The notes beneath the pieces are model-generated. The model made no database searches and was not told the DNA's origin. It saw only the letters and a program-made list of their open reading frames with translations. The position numbers and the translations under genes were made by a program. From assembly GCF_003319125.1 (NCBI RefSeq), contig NZ_QOHG01000014.1, positions 62,001 through 126,000 on the forward strand: 64,000 nucleotides of DNA, read 5' to 3'. Source of the DNA: Blastococcus sp. TF02A-26. Lineage in GTDB: Bacteria; Actinomycetota; Actinomycetes; Mycobacteriales; Geodermatophilaceae. Positions 57,856-64,000 of this stretch are shown piece after piece (positions within the stretch are counted from its first letter, which is position 1; each line of letters starts with the position of its first letter).

Positions 57856-58260
57856 ATGCGTCTGTTCCGCATGCTCTCCGCCGTGGAGGCCACCGCGCAC
57901 TGCGACCTCCCCTGCGGCGTGTACGACCCGGCCCAGGCCCGCATCGAGGCGGAGTCCGTCAAGGCCATCCAGGAGAAGTACCAGGCCAACGAGGACCCGG
58001 CCTTCCGCACGCGCGCCATCCTGATCAAGGAGCAGCGTTCGGACCTGGTCAAGCACCACCTGTGGGTGCTGTGGACCGACTACTTCAAGCCCCCGCACTT
58101 CGAGAAGTACCCGCAGCTGCACGAGCTGTTCAACAAGGCCACCAAGCAGGCCGGCGCGGCCGGTGGCAAGGGCAGCATGGACCCCGCCGAGGGCCAGAAG
58201 CTGCTCGACTACATCGCGGAGATCGACAAGATCTTCTGGGAGACCAAGGCCGCGGCCTAG
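57856..58260 (+). CDS. sodN: Nickel-containing superoxide dismutase SodN
   Basis: A 134-residue precursor of the Ni-SOD, which disproportionates superoxide. The 14-residue propeptide (MRLFRMLSAVEATA) must be removed so that His15 becomes the N-terminus of the nickel hook HCDLPCGVY (His15, Cys16, Cys20 of the precursor). The rest is the four-helix bundle ending in AEIDKIFWETK. The ATG at 57856 has GGAGG 8 bases upstream. It is divergent from the protease gene sodX and followed by a strong terminator. Confidence 0.97.
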   Translation: MRLFRMLSAVEATAHCDLPCGVYDPAQARIEAESVKAIQEKYQANEDPAFRTRAILIKEQRSDLVKHHLWVLWTDYFKPPHFEKYPQLHELFNKATKQAGAAGGKGSMDPAEGQKLLDYIAEIDKIFWETKAAA

Positions 58261-58276
58261 TCCTCCCGCGGCTGCA

Positions 58277-58314
58277 CCACCGGCCGGCGCCCCCTCGGGG
58301 TCGCCGGCCGGTGG
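58277..58314 (+). terminator. Strong terminator after sodN
   Basis: A perfect 13-bp stem (58277-58289 with 58302-58314), with an inner CCCC/GGGG extension and a short TC loop, starts 17 bases after the sodN stop. Confidence 0.75.
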
Positions 58315-58387
58315 CGTTCCCGGGCACCGATGAGTCCGCCGGGCGGGCGCCGTCTGCACCCCGACGTCCGCGAACCGAGGAGCGACC

Positions 58388-58801
58388 ATGGCCATCCGGC
58401 TGAACCCGTACCTGCACTTCTCCGGCGACGCCCGCGCGGCGATGGAGTTCTACCGCTCCGTCCTCGGCGGGGAGCTCGAGGTGATGACCTTCGGCGACAT
58501 GGGCGGCGGGGGCGACGACTACCCGGACGACGGCGTGATGCACGCCTTCCTGCGCACCGACGCCGGGCTGGAGCTCATGGCCTCCGACGGCGGCGACGGG
58601 TCGACCGCCACCGCCGGCCGGGTGTCCTGCTCGATCTCCGGCGACGACCTCGAGACGCTCACCCGGTACTTCGACGGCCTCGCCGAGGGCGGCACCGTCG
58701 ACGTGCCGTTCGAGAAGCAGGCGTGGGGGGACGCGTTCGGGCAGGTCACCGACCGGTTCGGCGTCCGCTGGCTGGTCGACGCCGCCACACCCGCCTCCTG
58801 A
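58388..58801 (+). CDS. VOC/PhnB-like glyoxalase-fold protein
   Basis: A 137-residue protein of the PhnB-type glyoxalase fold: LNPYLHFSGDARAAMEFYRSVLGGELEVMTFGD, the loop VMHAFLRTDAGLELMASDG, and the C-terminal FDGLAEGGTVDVPFEKQAWGDAFGQVTDRFGVRWLV. The metal-binding residues of true glyoxalases are not all evident. No specific substrate. The ATG has GAGGAGCGACC upstream. A hairpin follows. Confidence 0.88.
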   Translation: MAIRLNPYLHFSGDARAAMEFYRSVLGGELEVMTFGDMGGGGDDYPDDGVMHAFLRTDAGLELMASDGGDGSTATAGRVSCSISGDDLETLTRYFDGLAEGGTVDVPFEKQAWGDAFGQVTDRFGVRWLVDAATPAS

Positions 58802-58808
58802 GCACCGC

Positions 58809-58844
58809 GGGCGTCCCGGGCCGGCCCACGGTCCGGGAACGCCC
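58809..58844 (+). terminator. Hairpin after the VOC gene
   Basis: GGGCGT (58809-58814) pairs with ACGCCC (58839-58844), and inner CCCGG pairs with CCGGG (58833-58837) around a bulged A. It lies 8 bases past the stop. Confidence 0.5.
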
Positions 58845-58881
58845 GACCTCTCCCGGGCGCCACCGGTAGCGTGGGGCCACC

Positions 58882-59547
58882 ATGCGCATCGACCCCGCCG
58901 GTTGGCCCTTCATCGCCGGCCCGCTGGCCCCCGCCGCCCTCCTGTCGACGGCCTCGTCGCTCTCCGGTCGCCGGTGGCCCCGCCGGGTGGCGTGGCCGCT
59001 CGTCGGGCTGTCGGCGTACATGGCGCTGTTCTTCCGCGACCCGGACCGGCGCTGCGACCGCGAGGCCCCGGCGCCCGACGACGTGCTGTCCCCCGCCGAC
59101 GGCGTGGTGATGGTCGCCGGGGAGCCGCAGGAGGGCGTCGCCCCGCCCGGTGAGTGGCAGCAGGTCAGCGTCTTCCTCTCCGTCGTCGACGTGCACGTCA
59201 ACCGCTCGCCGTACTCCGGCGAGGTGGTGGAGAGCTCGTACCGCAAGGGCAGCTTCCTCGCCGCCTACCGCAAGGAGTCCGCGCACCGGAACGAGCGCAG
59301 CGAGCTGTGGCTGCGCGAGGGCGACCGCACCGTCGTCTTCCGCCAGATCGTCGGCGTGCTGGCCCGTCGCATCGTCACCCGCACCGGGGTCGGCCAGCGG
59401 CTGGCGACCGGCGAGCGCATGGGCCTGATGAAGTTCGGGTCGCGGATGGACGTCTTCGTCCCGCCCGAGTGCGAGATCACGGTCGGCAAGGGGAAGCGGG
59501 TGCGCGGCGGCGAGACCGTCATCGCGCGCTGGCCCGCGGCCGGCTGA
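58882..59547 (+). CDS. psd: Phosphatidylserine decarboxylase
   Basis: A 221-residue enzyme making phosphatidylethanolamine. The self-processing site is FGS with Gly186-Ser187, where cleavage forms the pyruvoyl group on the alpha chain (SRMDVFVPPEC). Upstream it carries the ADGVVM and VSVFLSVVDVHVNRSPYSGEV motifs. The N-terminus has two hydrophobic helices. It is the short form found in actinobacteria. TAGCGT at 58867-58872, 9 bases before the ATG, may be its -10. It forms an operon with pssA 12 bases downstream. Confidence 0.95.
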   Translation: MRIDPAGWPFIAGPLAPAALLSTASSLSGRRWPRRVAWPLVGLSAYMALFFRDPDRRCDREAPAPDDVLSPADGVVMVAGEPQEGVAPPGEWQQVSVFLSVVDVHVNRSPYSGEVVESSYRKGSFLAAYRKESAHRNERSELWLREGDRTVVFRQIVGVLARRIVTRTGVGQRLATGERMGLMKFGSRMDVFVPPECEITVGKGKRVRGGETVIARWPAAG

Positions 59548-59559
59548 GGAGCGGCGGCC

Positions 59560-60390
59560 ATGCCCAGTTCCGCGTCCGGCGCCGGGATCCCCCCGCAGAC
59601 CCGGCGGACGGCGACCGTGGAGTTCGTCCGCGGCTCGGTGCGCGGCACCCGGCGACGTGCGCTGGCCACACTGCCCAGCCTCTTCACGCTGGCCAACATG
59701 ATGTGCGGCTTCGTCGCCATCCTCGTGTCGATCCGGGGCGACCACACGCTGGCCGCCGTCCTGATCGGCCTGTCGATCGTCTTCGACATCACCGACGGGG
59801 CGGTCGCCCGCCTGGTGGGCGCGGTGACCCCGTTCGGCCTGCAGTTCGACTCCCTGGCCGACCTGGTGTCCTTCGGCATGGCGCCGGCACTGATCGCCTT
59901 CACGCTGTTCTCCGAGGGTCGCGACGGCTGGGACCCGGCCGGCTGGGTGGTGTGCGGCCTGTGGGTGGCCTGCGCCGCCATCCGGCTCGCGCGGTTCAAC
60001 ACGACCGTCGACCCCACGGCCGACAAGCGGTACTTCACCGGGATGCCCAGCCCGGGCGCCGCGGGCGTCGTCCTCGCCTCGGTGTTCGCGTTCGGCGACC
60101 AGATGCAGGGCCGCGACCGGCTGTGGGTGCTGCTCATCGTGGCGCTGCCGGCCGTGCTGATGGTCACCACGATCCGCTTCCGGTCGTTCCGCTCGCTGGT
60201 GAGCCCGAAGAGCGGGCGGCCGTACGGGCTGGTCGCCGCCGCGATCGTCATCGTGATCGGCCTGGCCACGGTGCCGGTCGTCACGGGGTGCGTGCTGGCC
60301 TACGGCTACCTGTTCGCACCGGTCCTGGTGCCGGCGCTGTCCCCGCTGGCCCGGCTGGTGCCCACCCGCGTGAAGGAGCTGCTGACGTGA
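59560..60390 (+). CDS. pssA: CDP-diacylglycerol-serine O-phosphatidyltransferase
   Basis: A 276-residue membrane enzyme making phosphatidylserine, the substrate of Psd. The CDP-alcohol phosphotransferase motif fits DG-x2-AR-x8-G-x3-D-x3-D exactly, with Asp79, Asp97 and Asp101 ([17 protein letters not shown]...). About seven membrane helices follow. The length and spacing are those of actinobacterial PssA. It is followed by a GNAT gene overlapping by 4 bases (GTGA). Confidence 0.95.
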   Translation: MPSSASGAGIPPQTRRTATVEFVRGSVRGTRRRALATLPSLFTLANMMCGFVAILVSIRGDHTLAAVLIGLSIVFDITDGAVARLVGAVTPFGLQFDSLADLVSFGMAPALIAFTLFSEGRDGWDPAGWVVCGLWVACAAIRLARFNTTVDPTADKRYFTGMPSPGAAGVVLASVFAFGDQMQGRDRLWVLLIVALPAVLMVTTIRFRSFRSLVSPKSGRPYGLVAAAIVIVIGLATVPVVTGCVLAYGYLFAPVLVPALSPLARLVPTRVKELLT

Positions 60391-60869
60391 CGATCCGGGA
60401 CATCCGCCCCGACGACGTTCCCGCCGTGGTCGGCCTGGTCCGCGAGCTCGCCGAGTACGAGAAGGCCGCGCACGAGGTCCGGCTCACCGAGGAGCAGCTG
60501 ACCGCGGCGCTGTTCGGCGACTCCCCCGCGCTCTTCGGCCACGTCGCCGAGCGCGCCGGCACCGTCGTCGGCGTCGCCCTGTGGTTCCTCAACTTCTCCA
60601 CCTGGCGCGGCACGCACGGCATCTACCTCGAGGACCTCTACGTGCAGCCCGCCTCCCGCGGCACGGGCCTGGGCCGCGAGCTGCTGCGCACCCTCGCCGA
60701 GGTCTGCGTGCAGCGCGGCTACGACCGGCTCGAGTGGTCGGTCCTGGACTGGAACACGCCCTCGATCGACTTCTACCGGGCGGCCGGGGCGGTGCCGATG
60801 GACGAGTGGACGGTCTTCCGGCTCACCGACGACGCCCTGTCCGGCTTCGCCGCGGACCGCCGGGCATGA
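60387..60869 (+). CDS. GNAT acetyltransferase, spermidine/spermine N-acetyltransferase-like
   Basis: A 160-residue GNAT enzyme with the diamine-acetyltransferase pattern: [41 protein letters not shown] and the acetyl-CoA loop [16 protein letters not shown]. The last part, [27 protein letters not shown], is typical of SSAT homologues. It is translated with pssA (GTGA overlap) and overlaps the HAD gene (ATGA). The substrate could be a polyamine or another amine. Confidence 0.9.
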   Translation: MTIRDIRPDDVPAVVGLVRELAEYEKAAHEVRLTEEQLTAALFGDSPALFGHVAERAGTVVGVALWFLNFSTWRGTHGIYLEDLYVQPASRGTGLGRELLRTLAEVCVQRGYDRLEWSVLDWNTPSIDFYRAAGAVPMDEWTVFRLTDDALSGFAADRRA

Positions 60870-61648
60870 GCGCCGGACGGCAGCCGGCCGAGTGCTGGCT
60901 CACCGACATGGACGGCGTCCTCGTGCACGAGGGGTCCGCGCTGCCCGGCGCCGCCGAGTTCCTCGCCCGCCTGGTCGAGCGACGGCGCCGCTTCCTGGTG
61001 CTGACCAACAACTCGATCTTCACCCCGCGCGACCTCGCGGCCCGGCTGTCCCGGGCGGGGCTGGAGGTGCCCGAGGAGGCGATCTGGACCTCGGCCCTGG
61101 CGACGGCGGACTTCCTCTCCACCCAGCTGCCCGGCGGCTCGGCCTACGTCATCGGCGAGGCGGGGCTGACCACCGCGATGCACGAGGCCGGCTACACGCT
61201 GACCGACGTCGACCCGGACTACGTCGTGCTCGGGGAGACCCGCACGTACTCGTTCGAGGCGATCACCCGCGCCGTCCGCCTGGTGGGTGCCGGCGCCCGG
61301 TTCATCGCCACCAACCCCGACGTCACCGGTCCGTCGGCGGAGGGTCCGCTGCCGGCCACCGGCGCGGTCGCGGCCATGATCACGAAGGCGACCGGCGCGG
61401 AGCCGTACTTCGTCGGCAAGCCCAACCCGATGATGTTCCGCAGCGCGATGAACCGCATCGAGGCCCACTCGGAGAGCACGGTCATGATCGGCGACCGGAT
61501 GGACACCGACGTCGTCGCCGGGATCGAGGCCGGGCTGGACACGATCCTGGTGCTGACCGGCTCGACCCGGGCGACCGAGGTCTCCCGGTTCCCGTTCCGG
61601 CCGGGACGGGTGCTGGACTCGATCGCCGACGTCGTCGACCTGATCTGA
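60866..61648 (+). CDS. HAD family hydrolase (NagD-like)
   Basis: A 260-residue phosphatase of the NagD subfamily. Motif I is DMDGVL with Asp14/Asp16, motif [10 protein letters not shown], and motif [14 protein letters not shown] with [11 protein letters not shown]. The cap domain between them suits a nucleotide or sugar phosphate. It starts with ATG at 60866 inside the GNAT stop. It closes the psd-pssA-GNAT-HAD operon. The substrate is unknown. Confidence 0.9.
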   Translation: MSAGRQPAECWLTDMDGVLVHEGSALPGAAEFLARLVERRRRFLVLTNNSIFTPRDLAARLSRAGLEVPEEAIWTSALATADFLSTQLPGGSAYVIGEAGLTTAMHEAGYTLTDVDPDYVVLGETRTYSFEAITRAVRLVGAGARFIATNPDVTGPSAEGPLPATGAVAAMITKATGAEPYFVGKPNPMMFRSAMNRIEAHSESTVMIGDRMDTDVVAGIEAGLDTILVLTGSTRATEVSRFPFRPGRVLDSIADVVDLI

Positions 61649-61658
61649 ACCCGCGCCC

Positions 61659-62159
61659 CTACTCCCCCGACGCGCGGAGGTAGGCCAGCCGCGCCTCCGG
61701 CGTGGCCAGCAGGTACAGCTCGACCGCGGCCAGGGCGAGCACGGGGATCCCCAGCTCGGGACGGCCCGCCTCGAAGGCGGTCGTGTAGCCGAGGGCGGCC
61801 AGGATCAGCTGCAGCACCACCACCGGGCCGCGGGCCCACGGGGAGACCCGCCACAGCCCGACCGCGGCCGCCGCCATGACGCCGCCGAAGAGCGCGACGT
61901 AGACGACCTCCGCGACGGCGTTGCTCACGCTCGTCGCCGAGCTGGTCAGGGTCAGATAGAGCAGGACGAGCGCGCCACCGAGCAGCAGCACCGCCTCGAG
62001 GCCGACGACGAGCGCCGCCCGGCGGACGGCGACGGGCGTCTCGCCGCGCTCCGCCGGGGTGCGGGGGGCGGCCGGCTCCGCGGCACCACCCAGCAGCCGG
62101 TCGGCCCGGCTGCGCCGCTCGCGGCCCCCACGGCCGGCCGCACCGCTCTCCTGCGTCAC
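61659..62159 (-). CDS. Four-helix membrane protein of unknown function
   Basis: A 166-residue protein with a basic N-terminal 40 residues and four membrane helices (VVGLEAVLLLGGALVLLYLTL; AVAEVVYVALFGGVMAAAAVGL; GPVVVLQLILAALGYTTAF; IPVLALAAVELYLLATP). No family is recognised. The start is GTG at 62159 with a TAGCCT -10 seven bases upstream. It is divergent from the diacylglycerol-kinase-like gene. Confidence 0.78.
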   Translation of the reverse strand: MTQESGAAGRGGRERRSRADRLLGGAAEPAAPRTPAERGETPVAVRRAALVVGLEAVLLLGGALVLLYLTLTSSATSVSNAVAEVVYVALFGGVMAAAAVGLWRVSPWARGPVVVLQLILAALGYTTAFEAGRPELGIPVLALAAVELYLLATPEARLAYLRASGE

Positions 62160-62166
62160 AGCAGCG

Positions 62167-62172
62167 AGGCTA
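62167..62172 (-). promoter_or_regulatory. Candidate -10 of a leaderless promoter (membrane protein)
   Basis: TAGCCT on the minus strand ends 7 bases before the GTG at 62159. It faces the TAGCCT of the next gene. Confidence 0.45.
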
Positions 62173-62219
62173 CGCGTCAGCGGTCACACGACCGGCAGGC
62201 TGCACGGCACCCGCGTGGT

Positions 62220-62225
62220 TAGCCT
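62220..62225 (+). promoter_or_regulatory. Candidate -10 of a leaderless promoter (kinase-like gene)
   Basis: TAGCCT ends 7 bases before the ATG at 62233. The GGAGG between them is only 2 bases from the ATG and is therefore unlikely to act as a ribosome site. Confidence 0.45.
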
Positions 62226-62232
62226 GGAGGTC

Positions 62233-63255
62233 ATGCGTGCGCTCGTGGTGGCCAACCCCGCGGCGACCTCCACCAACACCAAGGTCCGCGACGTCCTCGT
62301 CAGCGCCCTGGGCAGTCAGCTGAAGGTCGACCTGGCCGAGACGACCCACCGCGGGCACGCCCGCGAACTCGGCCGCGAGGCGCACGCAGACGGCGTGGAC
62401 ATCGTGGTCGCCCTGGGCGGCGACGGCACGGTCAACGAGGTGGTCGACGGTCTGCTGCACGCCGGACCCGGCGCGGACGTGCCGACGCTGGCGGTCGTCC
62501 CCGGCGGCTCGACGAACGTCTTCTCCCGCGCGCTGGGCCGCTCCCGGGACCCGGTCGAGGCCACCGCGGAGATCCTCGACAGCATCCGCGCCGGCCGCAC
62601 CCGCCGGGTGTCGCTGGGCACCGCCAGCGCGTCGGGGACCAGCACCGCGCCCGTCGAACCGGTCGACCCCGCGGCCGCACCGGCGATCGCCGCCCGCGAC
62701 GCCGCCGCGCACCCCGACTGGACGGACCCGCGGTGGTTCGTGTTCGCCGCCGGCCTCGGCTTCGACGCCGAGGTCATCGCCCGCGTGGAGGCCCAGCGGG
62801 CCCGCGGCCGGCGGTCCACCGGCGCCCTGTACGTCCGCGAGGGGACGACGGCCTTCCTGCTGGGCCGCGAGCGCCGCCGTCCCGCCGTCACCGTCACCGT
62901 GCCGGGCGAGGAGCCGCGGGACGGCGTCTTCCTCTGCCTGGTCTCCAACGTGAGCCCCTGGACCTACCTGGGCGCGCGGCCGATCAACCCGAGCCCCGAG
63001 GCCTCCTTCGACAGCGAGCTCGACGTCTTCGCCCTGGGCCGGATGGGCTCGGTCCGCATGCTGCGGACCCTGCGGCAGGTGATGGGCGACCGGCCCGCCG
63101 TCCAGGGCCGCCGGATCCACCGGTGGCACGACCTCCCCGAGGTCACGCTGACCGCGAGCCGCCCGCAGGGCTGGCAGCTGGACGGCGACCACCTGGGCAC
63201 CGCGACGGGGCTGCGGCTGCGCTCCGTCCCGGCCGCCCTGCGCGTCGTCGCCTGA
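62233..63255 (+). CDS. Diacylglycerol kinase-family lipid kinase
   Basis: A 340-residue lipid kinase of the DAGK/LCB5/YegS type. The nucleotide motif is ALGGDGTVNEV (GGDGT at 62-66) after the RALVVANPAATSTNTK strand, then VPGGSTNVFSRALG. An internal Ala/Pro-rich insertion (about residues 140-165) and a long C-terminal domain with VSNVSPWTYLGARPINP follow. It may phosphorylate diacylglycerol or an isoprenoid alcohol. It probably uses a leaderless start at 62233. Confidence 0.9.
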   Translation: MRALVVANPAATSTNTKVRDVLVSALGSQLKVDLAETTHRGHARELGREAHADGVDIVVALGGDGTVNEVVDGLLHAGPGADVPTLAVVPGGSTNVFSRALGRSRDPVEATAEILDSIRAGRTRRVSLGTASASGTSTAPVEPVDPAAAPAIAARDAAAHPDWTDPRWFVFAAGLGFDAEVIARVEAQRARGRRSTGALYVREGTTAFLLGRERRRPAVTVTVPGEEPRDGVFLCLVSNVSPWTYLGARPINPSPEASFDSELDVFALGRMGSVRMLRTLRQVMGDRPAVQGRRIHRWHDLPEVTLTASRPQGWQLDGDHLGTATGLRLRSVPAALRVVA

Positions 63256-63334
63256 CGACGGACCCCGCGGGCACGTCAGCGGCCTCGTGTCAATGGACCG
63301 GCCCCTGCCGAGTGGCGGCCCTATCACGGGCGTG

Positions 63335-63348
63335 GTGAGCTTGCTCAC
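63335..63348. promoter_or_regulatory. CRP-like palindrome upstream of whiB1
   Basis: GTGAGC-TT-GCTCAC is a perfect 14-bp palindrome that also fits GTGA-N6-TCAC, the CRP/cAMP receptor consensus. It is centred 70-71 bases before the likely whiB1 start point, an activator position. In M. tuberculosis, whiB1 is known to be controlled by the CRP protein Rv3676. Confidence 0.6.
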
Positions 63349-63376
63349 GAGGGGTCCCACCGGGCCCTCCATGCGC

Positions 63377-63405
63377 TTGACAGGCGTCTCAGCCGTGAAA
63401 ACATC
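63377..63405 (+). promoter_or_regulatory. Candidate whiB1 promoter
   Basis: TTGACA at 63377-63382 is a perfect -35. The best -10 is weak: AAACAT at 63399-63404 or AACATC one base later, with a spacer of 16-17. A leader of about 130 bases would follow before whiB1. The weak -10 fits dependence on an activator. Confidence 0.5.
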
Positions 63406-63542
63406 GCGGTCAGGAACGCAACCTGCCGTTAACAAGCAGGCGGTCGCTGGATGACGGTACGGAGTTCTCGTACCGCTCGCGCAGACGCCCGGAGACAGCG
63501 ACCCGCTTCGACACCGTAGACGACTTCGAGGAGCACACCACC

Positions 63543-63791
63543 ATGGACTGGCGCCACCGCGCCCTCTGCCGCGACGAGGACCCGGAGCTGTTCTTCCCGA
63601 TCGGCACGACGGGTCCCGCGACCGTGCAGGTCGAGCAGGCGAAGGCGGTGTGCCGGCGTTGCCCGGTCGTGCAGTCCTGCCTGGACTGGGCCCTGCGCTC
63701 CGGCCAGGACTCCGGCGTCTGGGGCGGGCTCTCCGAGGACGAGCGCCGCGCCCTCAAGCGCCGCCAGGCCCGCACCCGCGTGCGCGCCTGA
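63543..63791 (+). CDS. whiB1: WhiB1-type iron-sulfur transcription factor
   Basis: An 82-residue WhiB protein. The 4Fe-4S ligands are Cys9, Cys37, Cys40 and Cys46 (CRDED, CRRC and C six residues later). The turn motif is GVWGG and the basic helix is KRRQARTRVRA. It is nearly identical in layout to M. tuberculosis WhiB1 (Rv3219) and Streptomyces WblE. The cluster senses nitric oxide, and the apo-form binds DNA. It lies upstream of a convergent PdtaS-like kinase gene, as Rv3220c in M. tuberculosis, and has a long regulated leader. Confidence 0.96.
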   Translation: MDWRHRALCRDEDPELFFPIGTTGPATVQVEQAKAVCRRCPVVQSCLDWALRSGQDSGVWGGLSEDERRALKRRQARTRVRA

Positions 63792-63816
63792 CACACCGCG
63801 ACACCGCAGCACCCGT

Positions 63817-63849
63817 CGAAGGCCGGCCCGGCTCCCGGGCCGGCCTTCG
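63817..63849. terminator. Bidirectional terminator after whiB1
   Basis: A perfect 15-bp stem (63817-63831 with 63835-63849) with a CTC loop separates whiB1 from the convergent kinase gene. Confidence 0.75.
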
Positions 63850-63855
63850 GCGTTC

Positions 63856-64000
63856 CTAGCGCCGGGGCCGGCCCGCTCCCGGCAGCTGGAGCACGACCTC
63901 GGTCCCGGCACCGCCGTCCGCCGGAGGGCCCATGGTCAACCCGCCGCCCAGTTCGCTGGTGACCAGCGTGCGCACGATCTGGAGGCCCAGGCCGTCGCTG
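63856..64000 (-). CDS. C-terminus of a PdtaS-like sensor histidine kinase (partial)
   Basis: Only the last 47 residues are inside the window. They contain SDGLGLQIVRTLVTSELGG and GAGTEVVLQLPG, the G2 box and final strand of a HATPase_c domain. The convergent place next to whiB1 matches PdtaS (Rv3220c), the soluble kinase with GAF and PAS domains of a two-component pair. The upstream domains lie outside the window, so the identification rests on this tail and on synteny. Confidence 0.72.
   Translation of the reverse strand, partial: SDGLGLQIVRTLVTSELGGGLTMGPPADGGAGTEVVLQLPGAGRPRR

Overview
The window reads as the chromosome of a high-GC, free-living actinobacterium, most likely of the Geodermatophilaceae (Blastococcus/Geodermatophilus/Modestobacter type). 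This is inferred from the GTG-rich starts, the C/G-heavy third positions and the closeness of the proteins to mycobacterial and Streptomyces homologues. There is no phage, insertion sequence, CRISPR array or defence island. Most of the DNA is core metabolism with short intergenic gaps; no gap between genes exceeds about 290 bases.

Region 1 (1-5.7 kb): a truncated GAF-like gene, a Gfo/Idh/MocA oxidoreductase, the B12-dependent ethylmalonyl-CoA mutase MeaA, a small membrane protein, MurA (with the fosfomycin-insensitive Asp active site) and the PduO-type adenosyltransferase that makes the cofactor for MeaA.

Region 2 (5.7-29.1 kb): one long minus-strand block that repeats the gene order of Mycobacterium tuberculosis Rv1292-Rv1315: argS-lysA-hom-thrC-thrB / rho / rpmE-prfA-prmC / tsaC / wecA-Rv1303-like-atpI-atpBEFHAGD / atpC-DUF2550, then pduO and murA. 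Two local novelties interrupt it. A plus-strand GH114-like lipoprotein gene lies between prmC and tsaC. A small secreted-type gene, probably frameshifted and preceded by a strong terminator hairpin, separates atpD from atpC.

Region 3 (29.1-39.7 kb): a DUF3105/DUF305 pair, tRNA-Arg(CCG), an AAA+ ATPase following CtaG and DUF2243 membrane proteins, a hydrolase/SDR pair, and a polyhydroxyalkanoate-type operon (acyl-CoA ligase, small coiled-coil protein, PhaC, GNAT).

Region 4 (39.7-56.8 kb): an HNH/DUF222 gene behind a LexA-like box, a degenerate acyltransferase-like protein, an ABC-F ATPase, an adenylate cyclase with a UspA partner, an ABC exporter, the giant 2-oxoglutarate decarboxylase/dehydrogenase Kgd with its small companion, an MFS exporter, membrane proteins and malic enzyme.

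Region 5 (56.8-64 kb): an RmlC-like epimerase, nickel superoxide dismutase SodN with its protease SodX, phospholipid genes psd-pssA, a diacylglycerol-kinase-like gene, and whiB1 behind a CRP-like palindrome, followed by the end of a PdtaS-like kinase gene as in mycobacteria.

How the genes connect: MeaA, PduO, PhaC and malic enzyme fit a C2/acyl-CoA assimilation and storage metabolism. The cyclase and the CRP-like site at whiB1 point to cAMP signalling. A striking general feature is the number of genes whose start codon lies 6-7 bases after a TAnnnT -10 element, which suggests extensive leaderless transcription. I found no convincing undescribed multi-gene system. The best leads are the split atp operon, the cAMP-CRP site at whiB1, the non-standard start codons (CTG for prmC, possibly ATC for an ABC transporter) and the LexA-like box at the HNH gene.
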